From Pleurotus djamor (taxonomy: Eukaryota > Basidiomycota > Agaricomycetes > Agaricales > Pleurotaceae): a DNA stretch of 56,359 nt. This document shows positions 11,840 through 22,762 of the stretch, piece after piece; position 1 is the first letter of the stretch; every line of letters starts with the position of its first letter. The stretch covers positions 1 through 56,359 of the forward strand of contig JAPEVF010000273.1 of assembly GCA_029747585.1 (NCBI GenBank), written 5' to 3'. The notes below the pieces were generated by a model that had not been told where the DNA came from, made no database searches, and saw only the letters and a list, made by a program, of their open reading frames with translations. The position numbers and the translations under genes were made by a program.

Positions 11840-13190
11840 CTAGAGCAAGCATGTACCCGTCGGAAAAGTACGCCACTCCAGATTGGGGAACCCGGAAGCA
11901 ACGAGCGGTCCTTCAACGTTACTTGCTGAGACCTCAGCAGACGCTGTCAGCGTGCTTTCTCCCCGACTCGTTGCCGACTCGTCCAGTAACTAGTCACTGC
12001 CAGACTGCGCTAGTCGGTCACCAGTCACTCCAGCCTCCCAGGTTTGCATCAACGGTCAGACATTGAATAACTTGAAAAAGGCTCATTTCCATTTAAGTAC
12101 CCAAAATCTGCTACATTTCTTGCCCGCGAACTGATTGGCCCTCACCGCATCATACCACAACAGGATTGGACACGGTCAAGCCAACGTTTTACAAATCTTG
12201 CCATACCTCGAGCTCCACCTCAGACAGCAAACGATCAGGAATGGAGGAAATTCCTGAGAAGAATCACCCCAAGTTCGGGCCCAGACCCAGAACGCTTACG
12301 AGGTCGTGTATTGAGTGCTGTCATCTCCTCCTTCCTCCTTCTCGCAGATACCGTCTTTCAACGCGCCCTTCCTTCTCGGATGCCGGACCCAACCTTGATC
12401 CTGGGGTCTCGATGTTGATTAATGATTGTTGACGGCGATCATCATCCCATGTTTCCTTCAACGCGCAATCTCTGGGATCATTTCCTCGCCGATTCGTAGG
12501 ACCATCGTGGAGCGAGGTGATGACTAGCGACCGCCGATGGCTCTCAGAGTACCCAGTCGGGCCTAGGCATTGGGGCATGTCCTAACCGACTCTATAATGT
12601 TGAAACATCATAGATGTGCATGGTGGATGACGGGAGGCGGAAGGCTTGCATGCGTCTATGACGCTGGAGCATTAATGTATCATCAAGGCAGCTCACCCTG
12701 TGGGTAGAAGATGGGGAAGACGAAAAGTTGAACTCTGGGCGACGCTGGCGTAGGCCACAGCCTCCGTGCTTAATAAGCCAAGCTCTCAAGCTTCTCCCAT
12801 AGTCATATCCGCTCCTCCAAGTCCAGGACCGGTACAACGCAGTGTTCCAACGCTCCGTTATACCGTGTTCCTACTTTCTCGCTATTCTCCAAGCCAGTAT
12901 ACTGCATTGTGTTAAACACCGTGCTATACTGTCCTGCCAGACTGAATATTCAAATATTCAATTCTCAGTTGCCTGCGCCCCGAGCCCACCCGCCCGTCCA
13001 GCCCAAGTATCGCCATCGTAAGGCATTCATCTGAGCCGCTTATGAGCTTCCTTGCTTATACTTTTCTCAGATATCTAGCCGTCATGTATTTCACGAGGAC
13101 TTTTACTACACGGTCCTCAATGCAGATAAGGAGCATTCCGCTCATCTTCGCGTTCCCCAAACGAAATCAGACTCTTTGAACCAGATCCCC
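11840..13190. other. Stretch without a supported gene
   Basis: Several 60-90-codon frames lie on both strands, but none has a recognisable motif, splice continuity or codon pattern better than its antisense. Nothing specific was seen. Confidence 0.35.
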
Positions 13191-13213
13191 TTGTCGTACA
13201 ATCTCACAATCGG

Positions 13214-14400
13214 ATGACCAATTTCTTTCCGTTCCTCGGCTTTGTTCCACTCCTCCGCTGTTTTAATGGAAACTTATTCAGCTGTCTCAATGCATCTCTC
13301 CGGATTTGGACAACTCGCGCAGGGAACTATATCCTTCGCAGGGATATTCGTGAGTCTTGGCTTGCGTTGGAACATGCCTTGAAGTCCTTCAGCATACGCA
13401 CCATTGGGGTTGCTTACTCCCCTCTCCCCAAAGACTTCTTGCATTACACATTCCCCCACCGGTACGGCTACTCATTTCCCCATGCCTCAGCCGAGGCTGC
13501 CAGAGAGGCTTGTAAACGCTCTCGAGACGCTTTTCTTCCCCTCATTGCCTTAGCGTCGTTCGCCTACATCTGAGCGATCTAAGGCAGGATACCGCCGACC
13601 TCGCCTCAACCGAATGGGTAGAAAAGTTATCAGTCTCCAAGGCTGCGCCTCTACAATATTTCATTGGTTCTGGTACCCCCACGATCACGATTAATCCCAT
13701 CGCCACGACGTATATCGGTCGCATGTACCAGCATCTTGAACGCAGAAGTATTGAAGAGATAATCTTAGCCCTTACGAGGCGAGGATTTGCAGTGACCCTT
13801 GGCTTTGGAGCAAAGCTTTCTTATCCCACATGTTCGTCCACGTGGGCTTGGGTATCGTCCTCCTGACTACGAACCTAATAAATGGGATTATTATTCGTTC
13901 GTGCACTTACGTGGCTCCTTTCCCGAGTCTCCTTGGGGAGCTCTCCTACATGGTGGACTGGTTGGTCGGATGGCACGAGAAGTTGTGAACGTGGAAATCT
14001 TGTATGCTGCTCTCGTAGGCCCGGAGCCAGACTCAGCCTACTTTCAGCCACTTATGGACAGGGAGATTGACCTCCTATGCGGCACTTACGACCTTGACAC
14101 TGGTATGTGTATCTATTCAATGTGGCTGTTATTCTGTATTCTTACGTTCCTTTTTCCATCCAGGTCGGGCATCTACCGACGGCGTTTACCAATACGCTCG
14201 TGTTTCCTGGTAGCCAAGTCCGTCGGTTTGGGAGAAATCCCCGCTGGGCTGGGGAGCATTTGCTGGACCGCCGACGCAGAAGAGTGGCACGCCCGTCGGC
14301 ATGGAAAGCTGCTTTCTGGAAAGTTTCCCAGCAACTCTCTTCTCATAAATTTGAAACGGAGGGCGACCGCCGCCAACGCCACTCCCAGCCCTAGCGGTAA
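13214..14400 (+). pseudogene. Broken copy of a repeated agaricomycete hypothetical gene family
   Basis: Segments with good coding character lie in successive frames. One ends HRYGYSFPHASAEAAREA then SRDAFLPLIALASF. The next continues after a one-base shift near 13560 as DLRQDTADLASTEWVEKL and runs to a Y-I-G-R-M-Y segment. A third near 13800-14100 has PPDYEPNKWDYYSFVHLRGS. A fourth near 14270-14345 has WTADAEEWHARRHGKLLSG. An apparent GT-AG intron sits at 14103-14163. From memory these pieces resemble a large, functionally uncharacterised family repeated in agaric genomes. At least two frame changes cannot be explained by introns, so this copy is probably dead. Confidence 0.4.
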
Positions 14401-15062
14401 TGGTACAGTGGAGCGGAGTCAGATTGGGTCAGGTTATTCGCCTATGTTTTTCGTTGTCTTTGTACACTTGTGCCACCATCACCCTCCCTCTTCACTGAAA
14501 CCGCCTACGTATATCACTCCATCCACTTCGTCTACTTGTCCTTTCACGAACGGCCGTTTGTGTCGTCTACCTCCCTGTTCAGAACAGTCTGACAATGTGT
14601 CTTTGGCGTTCACTTGTCTTCCTCGAAGCCCTCAATGTCAATATATACACGTCATCTTGAGTTTTGTGTGCTTCATCGCCCGGTGTTTTAAAACAGCTGA
14701 GAAGGCCGCCCGCAGATTGTGGCGTTGCCAGGAGTGGGCACGTATTGCTTCCGCGAAGGCGTCACCTTTTGGCCCTCTTGCTGACCTAAATCTCTGGCTT
14801 CCATTTCATGGATTCTCTTTCAATTCTTCTCATTCAGGATGAGGCGCAAACGCTTCAAACAAACTTGGCTACTACGAGGCGGACCTCCCTTTGAAGTGTA
14901 CGTCCTTTCTCATGTCCATAGTATGTACGCTGCCTTCCTCGTTCTTTATCCTTCATACTTCTCATACATAACTGTCAATGTCTAGATATTATGATCAGGG
15001 GCACAAAGGAAATCCCCCATGATGGTGCTTCATGTAAACCATCCTCCCAGCTCGCATCATCC

Positions 15063-15200
15063 GAACCACGGCAACTGGGAAGATCAGTCCCAGCCGCCAC
15101 TGTGGTTCAACCGTCGCCATCCCAGACCGAACCACGGCGACTCCAAAGATCTATCCAACCTGCCACAATGCCCAAACAAAGACCATCCCGACCACTGCCA
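15063..15200 (+). repeat. 66-bp imperfect tandem repeat (22-codon unit)
   Basis: GAACCACGG starts at 15063 and again at 15129, with a third degenerate unit near 15190. In the frame from 14991 to 15251 the units read EPRQLGRSVPAATVVQPSPS and EPRRLQRSIQPATMPKQRPS, so the period is in frame and residue classes are conserved. The enclosing 86-codon frame has an ATG at 14991, but whether it is translated is unknown. Confidence 0.5.
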
Positions 15201-15381
15201 TCCATCCATGCCGCGACGCCGCCTTTCCTAGATGAAGATCAGCGGCCATGAAAGGGGTTTGAGAGGAACTCACCAGGAAGTGCGTCCAAGTCACTTTGCG
15301 GCCTCGCCGCGGTTGTGTATGGTACCAAGGACAATCTCTGCGTTCAAATTACCGACAGGTTTTGAGACAAATTGGGCATAT

Positions 15382-15921
15382 TTATTTGCCGGTCGTTCTC
15401 GTTCCGCCGTTTTCCTTCTTCTTATACCTGATCGATGTCGAGTCCGTTATCGTCGTCTTCGTCACTCGGACTCCATCCTCTCGGGAGGCGCTGCTTCTTT
15501 CCTCCTTCCTCGGACCTACTCCCACCGATCTTCGAGTCTCCAGCGCCGGCGGGTCATGGCCCATGTACCTCCATGGCCCACTGATGTAAGCGACTATGTG
15601 TCTCTCTCTGTTGTAAGTTGGACATTCCTTCAAGAAGTGGAATACAGATTCTCTTTTGCGCGTGCAGTGAGGACACCGTGGATTATCCGCCCTTCCGATT
15701 CGATGTAGGTGGAGGGGGGGGTGTCGTGTTCGGAGTTGCGTGACGATGCTGACCCTGTTCTTCCTCCAATCACCGACTTGTTTGATGTATTTCTCCTCCG
15801 TGAATTCCTCGTCCAGACGGTCCATGTTTGCCTTCCGCTTTGAGTTCGTCCAAGCAGGTGTCTGCAACGCTACCCTCGTCCATACGTTGTGGGGAAGTTT
15901 CCTGGTGAGCTGGTTATACAC
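15382..15921 (-). mobile_element. LINE (Tad-like non-LTR retrotransposon) 3' end fragment
   Basis: The translation includes QLRTRHPPLHLHRIG, then CPHCTRKRESVFHFLKEC and a Y-N-R-E-R-H tail. This is the zinc-knuckle region (C-x2-C, H, C) found at the C-terminus of fungal LINE ORF2 proteins after the RNase H domain. The preceding basic helix (RRLDEEF-like, KYIKQVGDWRKNR) also fits. No reverse transcriptase or RNase H domain was found upstream on this strand, so the insert is 5'-truncated, as is typical of LINEs. No poly-A tail or target duplication was identified. Confidence 0.7.
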
Positions 15922-15929
15922 TCAAAAGT

Positions 15930-16580
15930 AGGGGAAACTTACGAGTAATGCCGTGGTAAGCCAGAGAACTGAAGTCTTCATCCTTTCGTACTCTGCGAGG
16001 TTCAGAGATTATATATCGTGCACGGAACACGGAGTTGGCATGCTTTTGGGCATGCAGGTGTGGTTTCAAGTTGAACCAGGTACAGGATGATCTGTTTAAC
16101 ACTCTTGGCACGCTGATCAAAGGCATAAGAGGCTACAGAAGTGAGCCCGAGTTAGCCTCGCTGGTATCGTGCGGCGGGATCATTGATTGATCCATCGACG
16201 AGCGGCGTCAAGCTGGCGATCCTTGGCATAAATTCAAGGGTAAAGTGTCTGAAGGGGGAGGTCTAGGAGGAAATCATGTCAGCGGTTAGTCTAAACTATA
16301 GAAAAAGATAAAGGGGACTCACCTGTGTCAGGCGCGGGGTGACGACGATGACGAATGATCCATTAATTGAACCCCGGGATTAGAGCTTGCGCGATTTGGC
16401 CTTGAAAGCTTCAAGCTTCAGGGGGCTTTGTCGCCCTCACAATTTTGCACCCTTGGGAGGCTTAGCACCGTGCGTCGTCCAGGGCATCTGCGTTGCGTCG
16501 TTGACCATCATTGACATCCTCAGTATGGCAGACTGGAGGCGAGCAGCAAGCCCACCTCATTCTTGGCGATAAGTATTCTG
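15930..16580. other. Stretch without a supported gene
   Basis: Short frames only. No family, repeat or splice-consistent exon chain was recognised between the LINE fragment and the coiled-coil gene. Confidence 0.35.
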
Positions 16581-16587
16581 GGACGGG

Positions 16588-17398
16588 ATGTGCTTCGACG
16601 GCGTGTGGATTTCACAAGAGAAGAGGTACCTAATACTTCCTCTCAGTTGGGAGGTGTTCATTCAAATTCGAGCCAAAGGCAAATTGGGCAAGAACTCCAG
16701 CCCTTTGCCCATTTTAGCAGCCTCCACCCAACATCAACATGATCCGTGGGAAGACATTCAGCGCGGATTACAAGAACGCATAATCCGCTTGGACACGTAC
16801 GGAGGAGCACAACCCTACCAACCTGACACGGCCGCTGAGAGACTATCCGGCAACACTAACGACAACGTACGAACATCCGTGTAACATCTTATCCACTGGG
16901 ATATTCTATACTCATCGTCGCTTTCAGCAATCAACTCTGTTCTCGCCGAGCAATGCAAACGTCGACTTCAACACTCGCTTCGATCGCCTGGAAAGGCAGC
17001 TAGATCTACTTAATACAAAAGTACCCAATGGGCCCGAAGCCTTCCAAAGCACACAGTTCGATACATTGAGTGCGTGCTTCGACCGTTTGGAAAAGCGACT
17101 GGAGGATTTCATCAAGGTGTGTACCTTGAGCTCGTCGCGGGAATCGCTTATCTATCTCACTTATAATACCCGTCTCTATCAGGCCCATGGCTCGCCCAAT
17201 GATAACCGACTTGACGAGCTGAACGTGCGCTTTGACCGCTTGGAGCGACGCCTGGAGGAGTTGAGTCTCAATGTACGTCACGGTCAATTAACTTTTCACT
17301 ACCAACTTTTCTAACCCGCCGACTGATAGGAAACTTCTCAAGCTTGTGGCTCCTGTTCGGGGCTTACCATCACTGTCAGGCACGGAGGGTCGCCTTGA
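16588..17398 (+). CDS. Hypothetical coiled-coil protein with repeated RFDRLE-type motifs
   Basis: Exons 16588-16866 (5' end unsure), 16928-17116, 17183-17272 and 17330-17398 join in phase 0 across GT-AG introns of 61, 66 and 57 bp and end at TGA 17396-17398. Successive exons carry related heptad-like motifs: TRFDRLERQLD and ACFDRLEKRLEDF in exon 2, VRFDRLERRLEEL in exon 3. This is a repeated amphipathic helix that should form a coiled coil. The last exon gives a short tail with C-G-S-C. The start is uncertain: the ATG at 16588 is in frame, but an internal GT-AG pair (about 16650-16720) would allow a shorter first exon. The function is unknown; an oligomerising or scaffold role is inference only. 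Confidence 0.6.
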
Positions 17399-17399
17399 G

Positions 17400-18020
17400 C
17401 AGGACTTGCCATGCTCATATAGTGCGCCCGAGTCTACATACCCTATCTTGCTCCATGTATACTACTAGGCTTGAGTCCGTTTTACCAATTTAGTTGTCCG
17501 TCTTGCTTCCAATGGATCGTCGAAGTGTTACATCTAGGATCCTACGAACTCCGCGAAGACCCTCATCAGTTAAACCTCCCGCGCCGGGTATCGCATGGTA
17601 ACAATGACAAGGTTGTACCATTTCTGTGACCATGATCCCATCTATGATAATGTGTATCTCATAATGATACCGTATGTTATTGCAAAGTAATATTTGGACA
17701 TCCTGACATCGCCATCGTCATTATGACCGCCAGATGGAGTTTGCATTGGCTTGGCTGCTCAGTTGCTGAGCATAATGGTTCGCTCTGGTATCAACTGTTG
17801 GGCCCTGATAATATATCTGACATGATGTCTATAGTACCACCATCTGTCTCTTACCTTGCAAGCGAATATCACTCACAGACCATGATGTACGCGTCCATGC
17901 AAGGTCAGCCAATAGGCTACAAGAAGGTTCGGAGTTAACCGAAGGGTGAAGCAAACGACACATTCTGTTGACCCTTTCACCCAGCGCTCAGTCAGAACGT
18001 TCAACGCTCAGTCAAGCCTT
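17400..18020. other. Intergenic stretch
   Basis: No supported gene. A 71-codon frame at 17723-17938 has no recognisable motif. The region lies between two plus-strand genes and probably holds the terminator of one and the promoter of the next. Confidence 0.4.
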
Positions 18021-18030
18021 GATCATCGTT

Positions 18031-18431
18031 ATGGATGCCCAAACCCAGTGTGAGGCCTCTACTACTTCCCCTGCCTCGCCGTAAGCTCAACTCCCCTTCC
18101 CCACACAGTCAAACCAACCGAGACGGTTATGCTTCAAAGTCTGCGGTACTTCGTAGCCGAGCTCAAAGATCTGTGCCAAGATCCCACCCTTCGTCCATTT
18201 TTTCAGCTTGCCGAAGAGGCCAGGCAGCGGGAGAGGGAAGCAAGAGAAGCTTGGGAGGCCAGCGTGGTGGCAGCGGCTAGTAGTAGCCCAGCTGTTGGGG
18301 TGGTATCTGGGGCTGGAGGCACTACCGTGGCGGCAGCTGGTGCGACAGATACAAATGCGACAAATACAAACGGCCCAGCTCCAACTCCAGCCCATGCTGT
18401 GGTTGCTCCCAGTCAAAATACCTCCACTTAA
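18031..18431 (+). CDS. Small hypothetical protein with charged helix and Ala-rich tail
   Basis: The ATG at 18031 opens a 19-nt first exon, and a 59-bp GT-AG intron (18050-18108) restores the frame of the second exon, which stops at 18429-18431. The product has about 113 residues. It begins with a helix (SLRYFVAELKDLCQDPTL), followed by a charged stretch (EEARQREREAREAWEAS) and a low-complexity tail rich in Ala, Gly, Thr and Pro. The small size and the splice-restored frame support a real gene. No family was recognised. Confidence 0.5.
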
Positions 18432-21158
18432 TGACTAACTTCGCAATGTGAGTACAAGTGTGTCAACTTTTGCTTGCGCTCAATGGACTGATAGCATTTC
18501 AGCCTCTCGCCCTCCCGCAGACAATTATCCAATTTTTCGCTTTGTTGATTACATGGAATGTATATTACGGTGTCCCATATCCATCATCTATGCCAAAATC
18601 AGGGTCCTCTCCATCATCCGCTCCCAAGGGTTCCCCTGGGTTCCCCCTCTGTGTCTGGGTCATCCGATTCCATGCCTGATCCGCTGTCTGAAGAGTCTGA
18701 GCCGTGATTCTCATCATTATTGGGGTCACGACCATTCAGTACGGCTTCCTCCGCTGCCTCGACCAGTGCTGCCTCCGCTGCTGCGACTAGTGCCGCCTCT
18801 TCCGCCTCTTCCTCCTCTTCCGCCTCCTGAGTGATTGGGGGTTCTTCAACCACGCCAGAGGCAAGATGCGTGTGCCGCAAGCTTGTGTGTCCGATACCTC
18901 CCCCACGGTGCCGCATGAAGAGGTCTCGATCAGCAAAGCTAGACAACAGAGTCAGCACTTCTGTTATGGCGAGCTCATCAAAATTTACTGACATGTTCAC
19001 GTAATAATAATACCAGTCTTCCTTCTCATCAAGGTGCCTCGCGGCTGTTGCTAATTGAGTGGGTAGAAGTGCTGATGTTGTCCCCTCCTCGAAATCGGGT
19101 ATAATGTGGCAAGACCGAATAACAAGAGCGGGGTCGAGAAAGCCAAAAGCGTAATTCTCTTCGTCTTCAAGCTCGGGTACAAATCCGATCTTGGGGAGCT
19201 TGGCCAATTGTGAACCGAAACGATGTCCTGGAATGGTTCCGAACCACCGAACCCACAGAAACTCCATCTTCAATGGCCGTTCGTGCGGGGTATCCAGTCT
19301 GACCACTTGAGTGTGAAAAATTCCGAGAACTCGCGCGTACCAGTAAGTTTGTGGATCACCGGTAGGTGCATAAACCATAACGTCTCGATGTTGTGTTCGC
19401 GGATTGATGATGTCATAGTCACGTCGCACATCGTAGGTGGTGTAGTTTATACGACATGTTTTGACTGAGAAGATTGTGTTGTCAACCAGTTGGATGCTGT
19501 TTCGGTCAGAAGCAGTATAAGGAAGATCCATGTCTGCATCAAAGTCGCGGCCATCCATACGCGCAAGAACGTTCCTTGAGCTTCGGCAAGAAGTTCTGTC
19601 AGGGACAATGTAAGTTAGAAATGCTTGAATCATCACCGTGTGATGACAGTGTATAGAGGGTACACACTTTCTTCGCTGGATCAACGGTACATCCCTCGTC
19701 CACATGAAGAAATGATGAAAGACCCAATTAATATCGTCGGCTAGCTGAGATTTGGAACGGTGCAATGGGGAGCATTGGCTCCATATGTTCACTCGCGGAA
19801 AAGGTAACATGGTGGTCGTGGGTGAGGGGAACCGCTGGTGTATTCTTCTGTCCCGTGGTTTTTTGCTCACGTCTTTACGCCGGAGAATGCGTTCCCTCCG
19901 ATGACGCCGGGCAATTTGCTTTGCTGCGTTGCGCTTTGGAGTAACCTTATAGAAGGCCTTTACGCGTCGATGAGCCTGCTCGCCCTATGGATAATGGGAA
20001 GGAATCTGGTCAACTCCCACAGGCATAGCCCTATCAAGTAGCAGCCAGCACGCACCATCTGGGTAGAATATGAATCGGTGGTTCCGTACTCTCGTATAGT
20101 TGCTGCATAGTCACCAAGTGCATGATACTTGTATATATTGAGGTTGAGTTTCTTCGACTTTCGAGCAGCACTTGCTGATGCTTGTGTGGTGCGCGCTTGG
20201 GCTGGCGCTGCAGCACCAGCGGCCTGGCGGCGGACTCGTGCGTTTACTTCGCGCGGTAGCTCCACGGTATTGAATTGAGTGCATGTTGTGCGTTCGAAAT
20301 CCCGCATCAAGCGGCCCAGCTCAGTTGTCAACCTTTCGAAATGCTTCAGGGAGCTATCGGTGTGCATGCGGAGTTTAGCCAGTGCATGCCACTCGCCTAG
20401 GCGGTAGAGGAGCTTCTGTAAGCGTGTGTCGTGGGGACCGTCAAGAAGTCCCGAAAAGGCGGGGATGGAACATTGTAGTATGTCTTCAAAGTCGCGTGCG
20501 GCGAGTTTCTTCATATCTGATGTATTTGTAGCGAATTTACGGATCGTGGTTTTACCAAATGTTGGCATGCACCGAAACCTAAGTCATGATTAGATCAGTA
20601 CCATGCCGCCCATCGAAAGCGGTTTTCTCACCGCTGGTCGAGCTCATCCACCTGAGTTTGGCCATTTGGGGATGCGTAGAGGAGCCGGATTAAGTGTGTA
20701 AATACATGTTTCCACACTCCTAGCTCAACTTCATGAAGAAGGTCAACAACGAGCATAGTAGACGGGTTGAATGTAGGTCCGAGTCGTTCCACAAATGCGT
20801 TCTAATCAACAGTTTGACTTGAATCAGGTTTCGGTATCTCAGGAGCGAATTGACACAAAACTTGCCATAGTGGGTACTGCTGAGGTGGGCTTCAGCTCCT
20901 TGTTGACGCGAGCACCGCTGATTGCATGAGCCATTTTGTAGATCAGGTCTCTTGCCTCTTGTACAGAGGTAGAAAGAAACTCCCGAATTTTCTCGAAACG
21001 TTGCTTCATGTCTTGGATCATCCCCATCTTAAATAACGAAGTCTTTGGTATCAGACAACGTGGGCACGGGCAAAGACCTTGGTCTCTGATTGTAACGAGG
21101 AGCGCTCTAGACAATGGGGTAAGCGTCATATATTTTTAGCTCAAAAGGAGACGAAACT

Positions 21159-21239
21159 TATGACGTGCTTTCGGTAGCAAAAATAAAACGCACCACTTAC
21201 TTTTGTTGACACGACGCGCGCAACTTTCTCGCAACTTTT
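21159..21239 (+). repeat. Left terminal inverted repeat
   Basis: This 81-bp arm begins TATGACGTGCTTTCGGTAGC. It is the reverse complement of 22682-22762 except at the ninth base. Confidence 0.9.
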
Positions 21240-22681
21240 CAAGTCGAAAAATGCGCAACACTTTTCCCCGAGCTTCATCGAAATAGACACTAAAATGCGT
21301 GCTCTGGTTTGAGAAGTACCGGGATTGTTGTGTCAGGACTTATGGGCCTATGCAAGTACTGTTTCGACTTGGTTTTCGCCTTCCCAACAACCTCCTATCC
21401 CATTCATGTGACACAGACGCCCGTCGTTGACGCCCGCTTTTGACAACACCGAAGTTCATCTTACGTTCGACTCTTCCTTCCTCTCACCCAGTGTCTATCG
21501 ATGGACACTTTATTCAAGTAAACTCATATATCAATGATCAATGTTCAACCGTCTGACTTGCGTCGGTGCTCTAGCCTCAGGCTTGATGATTCTGGTTCCA
21601 ACCAATCCTTACTATCCAGCCCGAGACAACTTGCAAGGTCGCAGGAATGACGGGATGTTCACCTTCCGCAAGCCCTTCGTTGCCATGAAGGGAAGCCGCT
21701 GGTGTGCCATACGCGAAGGTTTCTGGGAATTGTCGCCCCCCCTTCGACCCAGGTGAAGGAGTTGTTTCTACCTTGTCCATAGGTCTCGACTCTCGTGGCA
21801 AGTCTTGTTTCTTGACAACTAATGGATGGTGATTATACAGAACTCTGCATTTCTCTCAATACCGGGGGGAATTGATCTCGCCCTTCGGGCTGTCAGGATC
21901 TCAGAGCCTGGCCAATGTATAGGTTTCGCTGGGCTCACGTACGCCGCACGTCTTGTTTTCCTTTAGAAACTGCTCATGGACGTTGTTTGGACAGATTGAC
22001 TGGATCCATCGACATTCTCTTCTCATTCCCCCTGCGTCTGTGCTCGTCTCTTAAGCTTCCACTTCAACAGGGAGAGATAGGCATTGTCTCGAATTCGGTC
22101 AGCCCGTCCTGCGTATTTAGTTGCTTTTGTTATCCCTGACAGCGCCGTATTTGCAGAATTCCTTCGCTTGATTGTTCCCTGACCCTCACACCCCATGTCC
22201 TCGAAAACTGTCCGTCCCTACAGCCAACTCATCGGGCTTGCAAAGAAGCCGCCTACCTCAACGTTTTCTTGGCCTCGTGCCTTGAACGCTGTAGGCTTCC
22301 ACCGTGACGGAAGCTTGACGATTACACAACAACCTTTCAACGTGTCGAAGGTATCTATCAAGCTTTCCTTTTCCCCACATTTCGACGTCGTGACACCTCG
22401 GTTTCATGGTGCAGTCGACCCCCCTTCCTCCAGGGCAGCAGGCCGTTTGCTTGGAAATCAAGGCCCTCGCTCTACCGACCGCGGCTACTCCCTATCGGAC
22501 CTATGGCCCCGTAGGTAAGCTCTTCAAAAGTCCAACTGACTATCATGTACTTACCTTTCATCTTTCTTGTTGCAGCACAGCTTGATCGTTGAAACGAGAT
22601 TTCGGGCTCACAGGGAATTTGTACCCAGTAAGTAACACGATACAGAGCTAAGTGGTATCTGTAGCGGCTTTTGGATTTTGA

Positions 22682-22762
22682 AAAAGTTGCGAGAAAGTTG
22701 CGCGCGTCGTGTCAACAAAAGTAAGTGGTGCGTTTTATTTTTGCTACCGAAAGTACGTCATA
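22682..22762 (-). repeat. Right terminal inverted repeat
   Basis: This 81-bp arm, read on the minus strand, begins TATGACGTACTTTCGGTAGC. It matches the left arm with one mismatch and is flanked by the second GAAACT target copy. Confidence 0.9.

Larger units (their letters stand above)
21159..22762. mobile_element. 1,604-bp TIR element nested in a transposase intron
   Basis: Inverted repeats of 81 bp with a single mismatch bound the element, and GAAACT is duplicated directly outside both ends (21153-21158 and 22763-22768). The host intron (21107-22771) measures 1,665 bp, exactly 55 bp of ordinary intron plus 1,604 plus 6. The 55-bp remainder has a normal GTAAGT start and CTAG end. No transposase was found inside, so it is non-autonomous. 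The interior has coding-like pieces on the plus strand near 22200-22510, joinable across a GT-AG pair. The superfamily is not assigned: neither the TATGACGT terminus nor the 6-bp duplication matched a family I recognise. Confidence 0.85.
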
